From: Patescibacteria group bacterium | GTDB taxonomy: Bacteria; Patescibacteriota; Patescibacteriia; 2-12-FULL-60-25 | Reading direction: 5' to 3' | Length of the DNA: 64,000 bases | Assembly: GCA_031082005.1 (NCBI GenBank) | Contig: JAVHLR010000001.1 | Span: 501,251 to 565,250 of the forward strand | Part shown: one piece after another, positions 15,221 through 22,664 of the stretch | Layout: each line of letters begins with the position of its first letter | Position numbering within the stretch: position 1 is the stretch's first letter | The notes under the pieces: model-generated | Databases searched by the model: none | What the model was told of the DNA's origin: nothing | What the model saw: the letters and a program-made list of their open reading frames with translations, nothing else | Translations under genes and position numbers: made by a program

Positions 15221-15976
15221 ATGAAAAAAATATTGATCGCCAATTGGAAGATGAACTACGGCCCGATAAAGGCTGGAGCTTGGGTCAGGGCATTCCGTCG
15301 CGAGCGTCTGCCTAAGGATGTCGACATCGCAGTCGCCGTCCCGCACATCTCGCTGGCCGCAGCTCGGGCTTCATTAGGTCGCGCTTCTATCCCAGCTTTG
15401 GCTTCGCAGAACAGTTTCTGGACAGACGAAGGTCCGTTCACCGGTGAGGTCGCGCCATCTATGTTGGTTGAGTTCGGCGTGGCATACGGCTTGGCCGGCC
15501 ACAGCGAACGCCGCATCAATCTGGGCGAGACGGACGAGATGGTGGCGCAGAAAGCCGTCGCATTGCAGAAAGCGGGTATCTCACCCGTGATCTGCGTCGG
15601 CGAAAACGCGCTCCAGCGCAAGAAAGGCGAGGCTAATAAAGTCGTGCGTGCCCAGCTTCAAGTGGCGCTCAAAGATCTGGCCGGAGACGGACGCGCGCCA
15701 GCCGTTATCGCCTACGAGCCGGTCTGGGCCATAGGCACAGGAAAAGCCTGCGCGCCAGAAGACGCGAAAGCGATGCACGCCCTGATCCGCGGTATCTTGG
15801 AAAAGAAATTCGGCAAAGCAGCGGATAATATCCGGATCATCTACGGCGGTTCAGTCGATGCGCGTAACGTCGGGGAGTATCTCTCGACCACAGGTATCGA
15901 TGGAGCGCTGGTCGGCGGTTCGTCGCTTGATCCGCGCAACTTCGGATTGCTCTGCCGCGCAGCTGTCATAGCCTGA
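15221..15976 (+). CDS. tpiA: Triose-phosphate isomerase
   Basis: 251 residues. Catalytic landmarks all present: NWKMN near the N-terminus (Lys), AGHSERR (His), AYEPVWAIGTG (Glu and the flexible loop), and the phosphate-binding IIYGGSVDARN...GALVGGSSL. Interconverts dihydroxyacetone phosphate and glyceraldehyde 3-phosphate in glycolysis. ATG at 15221 chosen because the protein then begins at the conserved MKKILIANWKMN; a TTG further upstream adds only a basic tail that overlaps the previous gene. Same operon as the M16 peptidase. Confidence 0.95.
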   Translation: MKKILIANWKMNYGPIKAGAWVRAFRRERLPKDVDIAVAVPHISLAAARASLGRASIPALASQNSFWTDEGPFTGEVAPSMLVEFGVAYGLAGHSERRINLGETDEMVAQKAVALQKAGISPVICVGENALQRKKGEANKVVRAQLQVALKDLAGDGRAPAVIAYEPVWAIGTGKACAPEDAKAMHALIRGILEKKFGKAADNIRIIYGGSVDARNVGEYLSTTGIDGALVGGSSLDPRNFGLLCRAAVIA

Positions 15977-15990
15977 TCGCTGGATCCACC

Positions 15991-16884
15991 ATGTTCTACA
16001 CCGTAGTGTTGATCGTCGCCGCATTGGCGCTCCTGACCATCATCGTGGTCATTTTGAGGCATTGGAAAAAAATCCGCCTCATCAATCCGGATTCCATCAA
16101 GGAAGAACAGGACAAGCGCAAACGCGACCAGTTCATGCTGAATCGGCTGCAACGCATCAAATCCGATAAGATCGGCCCGTTGATGCTGATGTCAAAACGT
16201 CTGGCGACTTACGGCAAGACCATTTTTCACGCGCTGTATATCCGTCTGATCCGTCTGGAAAGATATTATAAGCAGGCAAAAGCACCGTTCGCCAACATCG
16301 CGCCCTCGCAAAAGGAACGGCTCAAGGTATTGCTTGATGATGCACGCTCACAGGCGCGCGATTTGCGCTGGGCAGAAGCGGAAAAACGTTTTCTCGAAGT
16401 CCTGGCTCTCGATCGCCAGAACTGGGAAGCTTATAGGGGATTAGCCACAATCTATCTCAAACAGAAGCTTTATCCACAGGCCAAGGAGACTTTTGAGTTC
16501 ATGGAAAAGATGAAAAAGGCGGATGATGTCTGTTACGCCGGTCTGGCTGAGATCGCCGAAGCCGAAGGGGACTGGACCAAAGCCGAATCGTTGCGCCTGA
16601 AAGCTCTGGAGGTCCGTCCGCGTCTCGCTAACCGCCACGCAGACCTGGCGGAATTCTATCTTGACCGCGGAGAGGCTGAAAAAGCGTGGCAATACGCCAA
16701 GTCGAGCACGGAGTTGGATTCCAAGTCAGCGAGGTATCTTGAACTATCTGTGGAAGCTGCTATACTCCTCGGCAACCGCAGGGAAGCGCAGGGTAAGTAT
16801 GATAAGCTGCGGTTGGTCTCGGAGGATCGCCCGCGTCTCCAGTCCTTGAAAGATAAAATCGAAGCGATCGGACAGAAGGCATAG
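15991..16884 (+). CDS. Membrane-anchored TPR protein
   Basis: 297 residues. One N-terminal membrane helix (about 3-23) followed by a basic segment, a helical region, and from about residue 110 a series of tetratricopeptide repeats (for example WAEAEKRFLEVLALDRQNWEAYRGLATIYLKQKLYPQAKETFEFM). The orientation rule (basic residues after the helix) puts the repeats in the cytoplasm. Such proteins usually act as assembly scaffolds; the partner is unknown. Starts 14 bases after tpiA and ends the operon at a hairpin with a T6 tail. Confidence 0.8.
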   Translation: MFYTVVLIVAALALLTIIVVILRHWKKIRLINPDSIKEEQDKRKRDQFMLNRLQRIKSDKIGPLMLMSKRLATYGKTIFHALYIRLIRLERYYKQAKAPFANIAPSQKERLKVLLDDARSQARDLRWAEAEKRFLEVLALDRQNWEAYRGLATIYLKQKLYPQAKETFEFMEKMKKADDVCYAGLAEIAEAEGDWTKAESLRLKALEVRPRLANRHADLAEFYLDRGEAEKAWQYAKSSTELDSKSARYLELSVEAAILLGNRREAQGKYDKLRLVSEDRPRLQSLKDKIEAIGQKA

Positions 16885-16906
16885 GAAGCTTTGCGGCTTC
16901 TTTTTT
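16885..16906 (+). terminator. Rho-independent terminator of the frr-TPR operon
   Basis: GAAGC/GCTTC stem with a 6-base loop followed by TTTTTT, directly after the TPR gene stop. Confidence 0.7.
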
Positions 16907-16924
16907 CCTCCCGGAAGATTTCAT

Positions 16925-16998
16925 GCCGTTGTAGCTCAGTTGGTAGAGCACCCCGATGGTCATCGGGGAGGTCTCGGGTTCGAATCCCGACAATGGAA
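16925..16998 (+). pseudogene. Degenerate tRNA-Thr copy
   Basis: D arm and T arm are identical to those of the tRNA-Thr gene that begins 93 bases downstream, and both are preceded by the same ATTTCAT. The anticodon arm instead reads CCCCG-ATGGTCAT-CGGGG, giving an 8-base loop that can itself close further (CCCCGATG and CATCGGGG are perfect complements). The acceptor stem has a G1.A72 mismatch and no CCA is encoded. Most likely a tandem duplicate that has decayed; a frameshift-suppressor-like tRNA is a less likely reading. Confidence 0.7.
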
Positions 16999-17017
16999 AA
17001 CGTCCCTCACATTTCAT

Positions 17018-17093
17018 GCCGTTGTAGCTCAGTTGGTAGAGCATCTCCATGGTAAGGAGAAGGTCTCGGGTTCGAATCCCGACAACGGCTCCA
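17018..17093 (+). tRNA. tRNA-Thr (anticodon GGT)
   Basis: 76 bases. Acceptor GCCGTTG/CAACGGC, D arm GCTC/GAGC, anticodon arm TCTCC-ATGGTAA-GGAGA with anticodon GGT, T arm TCGGG-TTCGAAT-CCCGA, discriminator T and encoded CCA. Reads ACC/ACU. Confidence 0.95.
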
Positions 17094-17094
17094 T

Positions 17095-17181
17095 GGGCAG
17101 GTACCGAAGCGGTCAAACGGGACAGACTGTAAATCTGTTGGCCTTGCGCCTTCCAAGGTTCGAATCCTTGCCTGCCCACCA
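17095..17181 (+). tRNA. tRNA-Tyr (anticodon GTA)
   Basis: 87 bases with a long variable arm (class II). Acceptor GGGCAGG/CCTGCCC, anticodon arm ACAGA-CTGTAAA-TCTGT with anticodon GTA, T arm CAAGG/CCTTG, encoded ACCA end. Only one base separates it from tRNA-Thr, so they come from one transcript. Confidence 0.95.
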
Positions 17182-17198
17182 TCACGTTAAACGTGATC

Positions 17199-17230
17199 AA
17201 CACAAAACCCGCGAAAGCGGGTTTTGTGTT
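17199..17230. terminator. Bidirectional terminator
   Basis: Perfect 14-bp stem (AACACAAAACCCGC/GCGGGTTTTGTGTT) with a GAAA tetraloop. It ends the tRNA transcript on the plus strand and the SH3b gene on the minus strand. A smaller ATCACGTT/AACGTGAT palindrome lies at 17181-17197. Confidence 0.9.
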
Positions 17231-17251
17231 ATCTGAATCGTCTTCGTAGTC

Positions 17252-18430
17252 TTACGGCGCAACCCAACTCACGTCGTTGCTGTAAACTCCGCATTTGCCT
17301 CCCAAGTATTCGCACACGCGGAAATGATAGGTTTGACCGGACTCAAGGCCTCCCCAGGTATCACTCCGTTTCGATGATTCGGAGTAATAGTGATAGTCAT
17401 TTCCTGGATAGACTGGGTTCGGATTTTCCGAAACCACTACTTTGAAGCCCATATCTGAATCGAAGCCGGATAAAGACCAGTTCAGAGACGCTTTATCGCC
17501 AGATGTCGTGACGGATAAAGAGATTGATTTATCCGACTCATCATCTGCATCCTCACCCTGTGGCCACGTTAGCGACACGTTGTTGCTGTAAGCCCCGCAT
17601 TTGCCTCCCAGATATTCGCACACGCGGAAATGGTAGGTCTTACCAGCTTTAAAACCGGAGTCCCAAGAGTCAGTGCGCATCGTCGGGTCGCTAAGATAGT
17701 GATACTCGTTTCCGGGATAGACTGGATTTGCGGTTTCCGAACGCACGACTTTGAATCCCTGACTGAAAGCAGACCCGCTAGCCGTCCAAGTCAGTTGTGC
17801 TTTTGATCCTGCGATCTCGGCCTTCAGCGCCAGGACGCCATTGCTGCTGGTCGGTTTATCGTTGTCGTCGGTTTTATCATCTTCTTGGGTCTCATCCAGC
17901 ATTTTGATGGTGACCTTTTGCAAGCCGTTTGCGGTCACGCTATACATTTCGCCTCGTGCATGGACGCGCATGACGACTTTATTTTTCAACCGTTTGAGCA
18001 GCGCCTTATTCCCTTTGGCTAACAGGCCGTAGTTGGCTTCGTTTATGCCGATGACGTCCTTCAGCGAGAAGTTGATGGTTTTTGTCTCGGCCTTGGTCTG
18101 GCTTTTCGTCTCTGCGCCTTTGGTGGAATTGCCTGCGTTTATCAAGCGGCTGCCGACCCACCCATACCTATCGCCGAATTTGACCTTATACCAACCATCC
18201 ATTTCTCCCAAGACGCTGATCTCCTTATTGGCTGGAATGACGGTCAGAATCTCCGAATCGTCCATGCAAGGCTGGCTGCGCAAACGCGACGCGACCGTAG
18301 TCTTGCCGGTTCCGGTACGCGAATAGAATGGATCGCCGTTGCAGGAGAATGACTCGGCCTGTGCTGCAGAGGTCGCGACGCCAAGTCCGGCAAGCATGGC
18401 CAGGCTGAATAAAAGAAACGCTTTTTTCAT
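17252..18430 (-). CDS. Secreted SH3b protein with two fibronectin-like repeats
   Basis: 392 residues with a signal peptide (about 1-25, ending AQA-E). Residues about 30-98 are a bacterial SH3 domain (VASRLRSQPCMDDSEILTVIPANKEISVLGEMDGWYKVKFGDRYGWVGSRLI) of the kind that binds cell-wall peptides. A linker with a helix-hairpin-helix-like segment (SLKDVIGINEANYGLLAKGNKALLKRL) follows. Then come two repeats of about 95 residues, both containing NPVYPGN-(E/D)YHY and TYHFRVCEYLGGKCG, which look like fibronectin type III folds with a paired cysteine. Probably a wall-binding adhesin. A TATAAT at 18464-18469 lies upstream. Confidence 0.8.
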   Translation of the reverse strand: MKKAFLLFSLAMLAGLGVATSAAQAESFSCNGDPFYSRTGTGKTTVASRLRSQPCMDDSEILTVIPANKEISVLGEMDGWYKVKFGDRYGWVGSRLINAGNSTKGAETKSQTKAETKTINFSLKDVIGINEANYGLLAKGNKALLKRLKNKVVMRVHARGEMYSVTANGLQKVTIKMLDETQEDDKTDDNDKPTSSNGVLALKAEIAGSKAQLTWTASGSAFSQGFKVVRSETANPVYPGNEYHYLSDPTMRTDSWDSGFKAGKTYHFRVCEYLGGKCGAYSNNVSLTWPQGEDADDESDKSISLSVTTSGDKASLNWSLSGFDSDMGFKVVVSENPNPVYPGNDYHYYSESSKRSDTWGGLESGQTYHFRVCEYLGGKCGVYSNDVSWVAP

Positions 18431-18457
18431 ACGGGTTCTCGGTTAGGATTTATTTTG

Positions 18458-18472
18458 TGCTACATTATAGCA
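18458..18472. promoter_or_regulatory. Palindromic divergent promoter core
   Basis: TGCTACATTATAGCA is nearly its own reverse complement and supplies an extended -10 on each strand: TGC-TATAAT toward the SH3b gene (minus) and TGC-TACATT toward msrB (plus). The two polymerases would compete for the same 15 bases, so the two transcripts may be mutually exclusive. Confidence 0.6.
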
Positions 18473-18508
18473 AGAAAGCGGGAAAAATCATTGATTCATA
18501 CCACGGTC

Positions 18509-18913
18509 ATGGAAATGAACAGACTTACTCAAGAAGAGGAAAGAATAATCGTCGGAAAAGGTACGGAAGCTCCTTTTTCCGGTGAGTATGATGATTTTTT
18601 CCTGCCCGGCACATACGTCTGTCGCCGCTGCGGTTCTCCGCTTTATCGTTCGGATGATAAATTCGATGCGCATTGCGGCTGGCCAAGTTTTGACCAGGAG
18701 ATCACCGGTTCAGTAAAGCACTCTCTGGATCCTGACGGTCAGCGTACGGAAATCAGTTGCGCTTCTTGTGGTGCGCATCTTGGTCACGTTTTTCTGGGAG
18801 AAGAGATGACCCCGAAAGACACGCGTCATTGCGTAAACTCATTATCACTGAAATTCATCCCCGTCCCTGGCCAAGATCCCCATCGGGGCTCGGCTGACCA
18901 AAGATATTTATGA
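18509..18913 (+). CDS. msrB: Peptide-methionine (R)-S-oxide reductase
   Basis: 134 residues from the ATG at 18509. Zinc ligands in two pairs, Cys38/Cys41 (CRRC) and Cys84/Cys87 (CASC), the substrate region CGWPSF, LGHVF, and the catalytic Cys108 in RHCVNS. Reduces the R form of methionine sulfoxide in proteins. The frame stays open upstream to 18455, but those residues fall on the promoter and do not resemble the family. The stop overlaps the start of msrA (ATGA), a usual pairing. No signal peptide, so cytoplasmic. Confidence 0.92.
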   Translation: MEMNRLTQEEERIIVGKGTEAPFSGEYDDFFLPGTYVCRRCGSPLYRSDDKFDAHCGWPSFDQEITGSVKHSLDPDGQRTEISCASCGAHLGHVFLGEEMTPKDTRHCVNSLSLKFIPVPGQDPHRGSADQRYL

Positions 18914-19449
18914 TAAAACAGGAAGCGTATTTTGGAGGCGGTTGTTTCTGGTGCACAGAAGCGATTTTCAAGAATCTCGAAGGTGTCATCTTAATCGAGC
19001 CGGGTTATTGCGGCGGCAGCGTCGCAAACCCTACCTATGAACAAGTCTCGAGAGGAGACACCGGCCATGCAGAAACTATCAGAATCGTATTTGATTCTGA
19101 TGTTCTATCCTTTGATCGTCTGCTTGATGTCTTTTTCCATACTCACGACCCGACTAGCCTCAACCGTCAAGGGAATGACTCGGGAACGCAGTATCGTTCC
19201 GTAATTTTTTATGTCGATGACGAACAGAAGAGCGCAGCTAAAGGATACATTAGAAAACTTGGAGAAAATGGTGAATTCTCGAAACCCATCGTAACGGATG
19301 TGACCGCTTTTGATGTGTTTTATCCGGCAGAGGACTACCATCGAGACTATTTCGCAAATCACTCCAAAGAGCCGTATTGTCAGCTCGTGATTAACCCAAA
19401 AATCGAACATTTCTGGCAAAGATATGAGGATTGGGCAAAGAAAAGTTGA
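18910..19449 (+). CDS. msrA: Peptide-methionine (S)-S-oxide reductase
   Basis: 179 residues. Active-site motif GCFWCTE with catalytic Cys12, followed by EPGYCGGSVANPTYEQVSRGDTGHAE, FHTHDPTSLNRQGNDSGTQYRS and AEDYHRDYF, all diagnostic for MsrA. Reduces the S form of methionine sulfoxide. Translationally coupled to msrB by a four-base overlap, so both stereoisomers are handled from one transcript. Confidence 0.95.
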   Translation: MIKQEAYFGGGCFWCTEAIFKNLEGVILIEPGYCGGSVANPTYEQVSRGDTGHAETIRIVFDSDVLSFDRLLDVFFHTHDPTSLNRQGNDSGTQYRSVIFYVDDEQKSAAKGYIRKLGENGEFSKPIVTDVTAFDVFYPAEDYHRDYFANHSKEPYCQLVINPKIEHFWQRYEDWAKKS

Positions 19450-19477
19450 AAATTGGTCAAAACACACGAATTTTTGC

Positions 19478-19483
19478 TATACT
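19478..19483 (+). promoter_or_regulatory. Extended -10 box (TGC-TATACT)
   Basis: TTGC-TATACT lies 31 bases upstream of the ATG at 19515, giving a leader of about 25 bases for the bactofilin-like gene. Confidence 0.55.
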
Positions 19484-19514
19484 TGAAACAAATCAACTCT
19501 AAATAACCATTTAG

Positions 19515-20684
19515 ATGCATATGAAAAAACTAGTTTCTACATTTTTCAGTCTAGCGATATTTTCGCTTGTGGCGTTACCGGCGAGTGCGGCTACCATGAT
19601 ATCGGGGGACATGTTGAGCATGGGCCAAGACGAGGCTGTGCCCGGAGACCTTTATGCATCAGCCGGCAATCTAGTGGCTGCCGGACAGGTCGGCGGCGAT
19701 TTACTGATCGCTGGCGGAAACGTGGTCTCTAGTGGCGATGTTGAACAGGACATTATGGCTGTAGGCGGTACCGTCGACATCAACGGCATGGTCGGGGATG
19801 ATGTCCGCGTCGCTGGAGGAAAAGTGAACATCGGTGCCGAGGTTGCAGGTGACCTTGTCGCTGTCGGCGGGATGGTACAGCTTTTGCCTGGTGCGACCAT
19901 CAAGGGCGATGTGTATGTCGCCGGTGGAGCCGTCGTGCTGTACGGAGCGGTCGAAGGAAACGTTTACGTCAGATCAGGTAGCGCCATTTTGGGCGGCTCT
20001 ATCGCCGGCAATACGGATGTGGTCGGGGAAGAAGAGGTCAAAATCCAGCGCGGAGCCGATTTGCGCGGCAGCGTAAAACTCCAGGGCTTGAAGCAGCCTG
20101 TGGTCGAGGATGGTGCAGTCCTCGCGCAGGACTATGAATTCACACTAAGCGAAACGCGCCCCGTAAAAATGGCAAAACCTGACGGCGCTGCCTTGGCAGC
20201 CTTCGCAGGGGGCGTCGCTGCGTTCGGTCTCATCAAATTCCTGGCGCTTTTGGCTGCGGCTTTGGTCCTAGGCTACGCTTTCAAACAGTTCTCGCGTAAA
20301 CATGTCATCGAAACATATCAGCGCTTCGCGCCGAACCTAGGCTGGGGCTTCGTCGCTCTCATCATGGTGCCGATCGTCGCCGGGTTCTTGGTGATCACGC
20401 TCGTCGGTTCCGTCATCGGTTTAGCTTTGTTGGCTGCATATGGATTGCTGATCACGCTGGCTAAGGTCATGACAGCGTTATTCATCGGCGCCTTGGTCTG
20501 GAGGCTGTTCTCCAAGAAAATGCCGAACGACATAAATTGGAAAGTCATCCTAGTCGGTTGCTTGGTTTACCAGGTCTTGTGTCTGATACCTGTCATCGGA
20601 TGGGTCCTTTCGTTCATCGCCTTCTTGTCGGTCTTCGGGAATCTGTTCATGGCCTCCAAAGAAGCGGTTTTGAAGACAAAATAA
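19515..20684 (+). CDS. Secreted bactofilin-like beta-helix fused to membrane domain
   Basis: 389 residues. Signal peptide (about 1-25, ASA-A), then about 160 residues of short repeats with the pattern G-(D/N)-V/L-x-V/A-A-G-G (DVRVAGGKVNIGAEVAGDLVAVGGMVQLLPGATIKGDVYVAGGAVVLYGAVEGNVYVRSG). This is the right-handed beta-helix pattern of polymer-forming bactofilin-type proteins (PF04519-like). From about 230 there are four or five membrane helices. Unlike true bactofilins the helix is predicted to be outside the cytoplasm. It may form a surface lattice anchored in the membrane. ATG at 19521 is an equally good start. Confidence 0.75.
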   Translation: MHMKKLVSTFFSLAIFSLVALPASAATMISGDMLSMGQDEAVPGDLYASAGNLVAAGQVGGDLLIAGGNVVSSGDVEQDIMAVGGTVDINGMVGDDVRVAGGKVNIGAEVAGDLVAVGGMVQLLPGATIKGDVYVAGGAVVLYGAVEGNVYVRSGSAILGGSIAGNTDVVGEEEVKIQRGADLRGSVKLQGLKQPVVEDGAVLAQDYEFTLSETRPVKMAKPDGAALAAFAGGVAAFGLIKFLALLAAALVLGYAFKQFSRKHVIETYQRFAPNLGWGFVALIMVPIVAGFLVITLVGSVIGLALLAAYGLLITLAKVMTALFIGALVWRLFSKKMPNDINWKVILVGCLVYQVLCLIPVIGWVLSFIAFLSVFGNLFMASKEAVLKTK

Positions 20685-20694
20685 CGCTACGGAT

Positions 20695-22134
20695 GTGACA
20701 TCAAAAATCAGCCCAGACAAGATACTTCTGGCGACAGTACTGGTGTTTGCTTCAATGGCTTGGGCGACTGATGCTTCCGCCCAAGGTCTTTACCCTGCGG
20801 GGCTGTCCCGGAATTTCTTTTCCCGACCTGAAGTTTCCGTTTGGAAAACTGATTTTTCGGGTCGCATAAGGTTCTCCGCTTTTCCACGGACGCAGACTCA
20901 AGGCGTCCATATTGCGGCAGGGGATTTGGGGCAGGACGGTATCGAGGAATTGGTAGTCGGCGCGGGTCCGGGGAACAAACCGGAAATCAAGATTTTTGAC
21001 GCTTCAGGTAATCAGATTCTTTCGTTCATGGCATATCCTACGAACTTCCGCGGAGGCGCAAGGGTCGCTGTCGGCGATGTGGATGGCGACGGTCAACGCG
21101 AAATCATTGTTGCTCCAGGCGAGGGATATAAGTCAGCCATCAGGTTCTTTGACGGCACAGGTCAGCCGAAGTTGAAGGAATTCACGGCCTACGATGATAC
21201 TTTTCTCGGCGGGGTCTTCGTGCGCAGCGCAGACATCGACAGTGACGGCAAGGATGAGGTTTTGACTGCGCCCGAAGCGGGTCATGAACCGCGCATCAGG
21301 ATTTGGGACGCCATGACCGGAAAAATGGAGTCTGAATTCCTGCCGTTCGATGCGGCGCGGCATGATGGTGTCTCTTTCGACGTCCTTAAGACCTCTGCCG
21401 GTTATGGCATCGCTGTCGCACCAGCCAGTTGGTCACCCGGCTTCGTTCGTTTCTTCAGTCTTTCCGATTTAAGCCGACCGACGTATGAGTTCACCGGTTT
21501 CCCCGGAGATTCGCGCAACGGCTTGAATGTCAACGCAGCCGATTATGATGGTGACGGTCTGGATGAAATCGCACTTTCCCAGAACGGCTCTGCTGCGCCG
21601 GAATTGAGATTTTATTCCACCCAAGGTTCTTTGCTGGCGAAATACATGGCGTATGATCCGACTTTCCGCGGTTCTATCGCTGCCGTCAGCCTTAAGTCCA
21701 GAGAGGGTCATCGTATCGCCACCGCTCCCATGTTTCCGACTGTTATCGGTCCGATGGACAAAGAGACTGCCATCGAAGTCAACCTGACGCAGCAGCGTCT
21801 CTTCGCCTTTGAACACGGACGTTTGGCGCGGTCTTTCCTGATCTCTTCCGGTGTCAGCAAATACCCGACGCCCGTCATGGAGACCAGCGTGCAACAAAAG
21901 ATACCGATGATGGATTACCGCGGATATTATGGACCGAACAATCCGGACAACTATTTCATCAGGAACGTAAAGAATAATCTGCGTATCCGCGGACCGATAC
22001 TTATCCATTACGCCTTTTGGCACCACAACTTCGGTCGCCGGATGAGCCACGGCTGCATCAATGTAGGTAATGCCGATTCGGATTGGATCTTCGATTGGGC
22101 TGAAGTCGGAACGCCAGTGAGTGTCCACTATTGA
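20695..22134 (+). CDS. L,D-transpeptidase with FG-GAP/VCBS-like propeller
   Basis: 479 residues, GTG start, signal peptide (about 1-28). Residues about 60-345 contain calcium-binding-type repeats (GDVDGDGQREIIVAPG, ADIDSDGKDEVLTAPE, ADYDGDGLDEIALSQ) of an FG-GAP/VCBS propeller. The C-terminal 130 residues are a YkuD L,D-transpeptidase domain ending in the catalytic SHGCIN with His452 and Cys454. It cross-links or modifies peptidoglycan stem peptides outside the membrane. Fusion to a propeller probably docks the enzyme on another surface component. Starts 10 bases after the preceding gene. Confidence 0.88.
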   Translation: MTSKISPDKILLATVLVFASMAWATDASAQGLYPAGLSRNFFSRPEVSVWKTDFSGRIRFSAFPRTQTQGVHIAAGDLGQDGIEELVVGAGPGNKPEIKIFDASGNQILSFMAYPTNFRGGARVAVGDVDGDGQREIIVAPGEGYKSAIRFFDGTGQPKLKEFTAYDDTFLGGVFVRSADIDSDGKDEVLTAPEAGHEPRIRIWDAMTGKMESEFLPFDAARHDGVSFDVLKTSAGYGIAVAPASWSPGFVRFFSLSDLSRPTYEFTGFPGDSRNGLNVNAADYDGDGLDEIALSQNGSAAPELRFYSTQGSLLAKYMAYDPTFRGSIAAVSLKSREGHRIATAPMFPTVIGPMDKETAIEVNLTQQRLFAFEHGRLARSFLISSGVSKYPTPVMETSVQQKIPMMDYRGYYGPNNPDNYFIRNVKNNLRIRGPILIHYAFWHHNFGRRMSHGCINVGNADSDWIFDWAEVGTPVSVHY

Positions 22135-22206
22135 AAATAACGGACGAGTCACAAAAAAAGTCAGTACCGATCCGCCGCACTGATTCAGTGGCGGAGGAAA
22201 CTAGTG

Positions 22207-22212
22207 TATAAT
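22207..22212 (+). promoter_or_regulatory. Extended -10 promoter, leaderless start
   Basis: TG-TATAAT at 22205-22212 followed after 6 bases (GCTGAC) by the ATG at 22219. It heads the three-gene signalling operon. Confidence 0.65.
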
Positions 22213-22218
22213 GCTGAC

Positions 22219-22662
22219 ATGGCGCGACGTGCTGTTAGTTTAAAAACAAAACCGTCAGACAAGACTGTGGCTATCGTCGAAGACGAAGCTGTTCTTTCGC
22301 GTGTTCTTGAGGTGAAACTCAAGAATGCGGGTTTTAATACGATACTGGCGGCTGACGGGGAAGAAGCGTCTAAGTTGATTCGGGACAAGAGGCCGGATTT
22401 GGTTCTGTTGGATCTCGTCATGCCGAAGAAGGACGGTTTTGAAGTTTTGCGCGAAATGAGGGATAGCCGTGCGACCGAAGATACTCCGGTCATGATTTTG
22501 TCTAACCATGGAAGCGATGAGGACAGGATTTTGGGTAAAAAATTCGGTGCCTGCAGTTATCTCATAAAATCTACGACGAAACTAAACACCGTCATAGACG
22601 AGGTCGAAAACATCTTGGGTTGCAGGACGGGTAATGCCCCTGGGGTAGGTGCCTCTGTCTGA
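22219..22662 (+). CDS. Single-domain response regulator (CheY-like)
   Basis: 147 residues: a 15-residue basic tail and one receiver domain. Acidic pair Glu21-Asp22, phospho-acceptor Asp65 in LLLDLVMP, Ser in ILSN (the Thr/Ser switch site), and Lys in LIKST. No output domain, so it acts through protein contacts or passes phosphate on. ATG at 22219 lies 6 bases from a TATAAT, which fixes the start; an in-frame GTG at 22204 overlaps the promoter. Followed after 2 bases by a histidine kinase, which is its likely partner. Confidence 0.9.
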   Translation: MARRAVSLKTKPSDKTVAIVEDEAVLSRVLEVKLKNAGFNTILAADGEEASKLIRDKRPDLVLLDLVMPKKDGFEVLREMRDSRATEDTPVMILSNHGSDEDRILGKKFGACSYLIKSTTKLNTVIDEVENILGCRTGNAPGVGASV

Positions 22663-22664
22663 AT

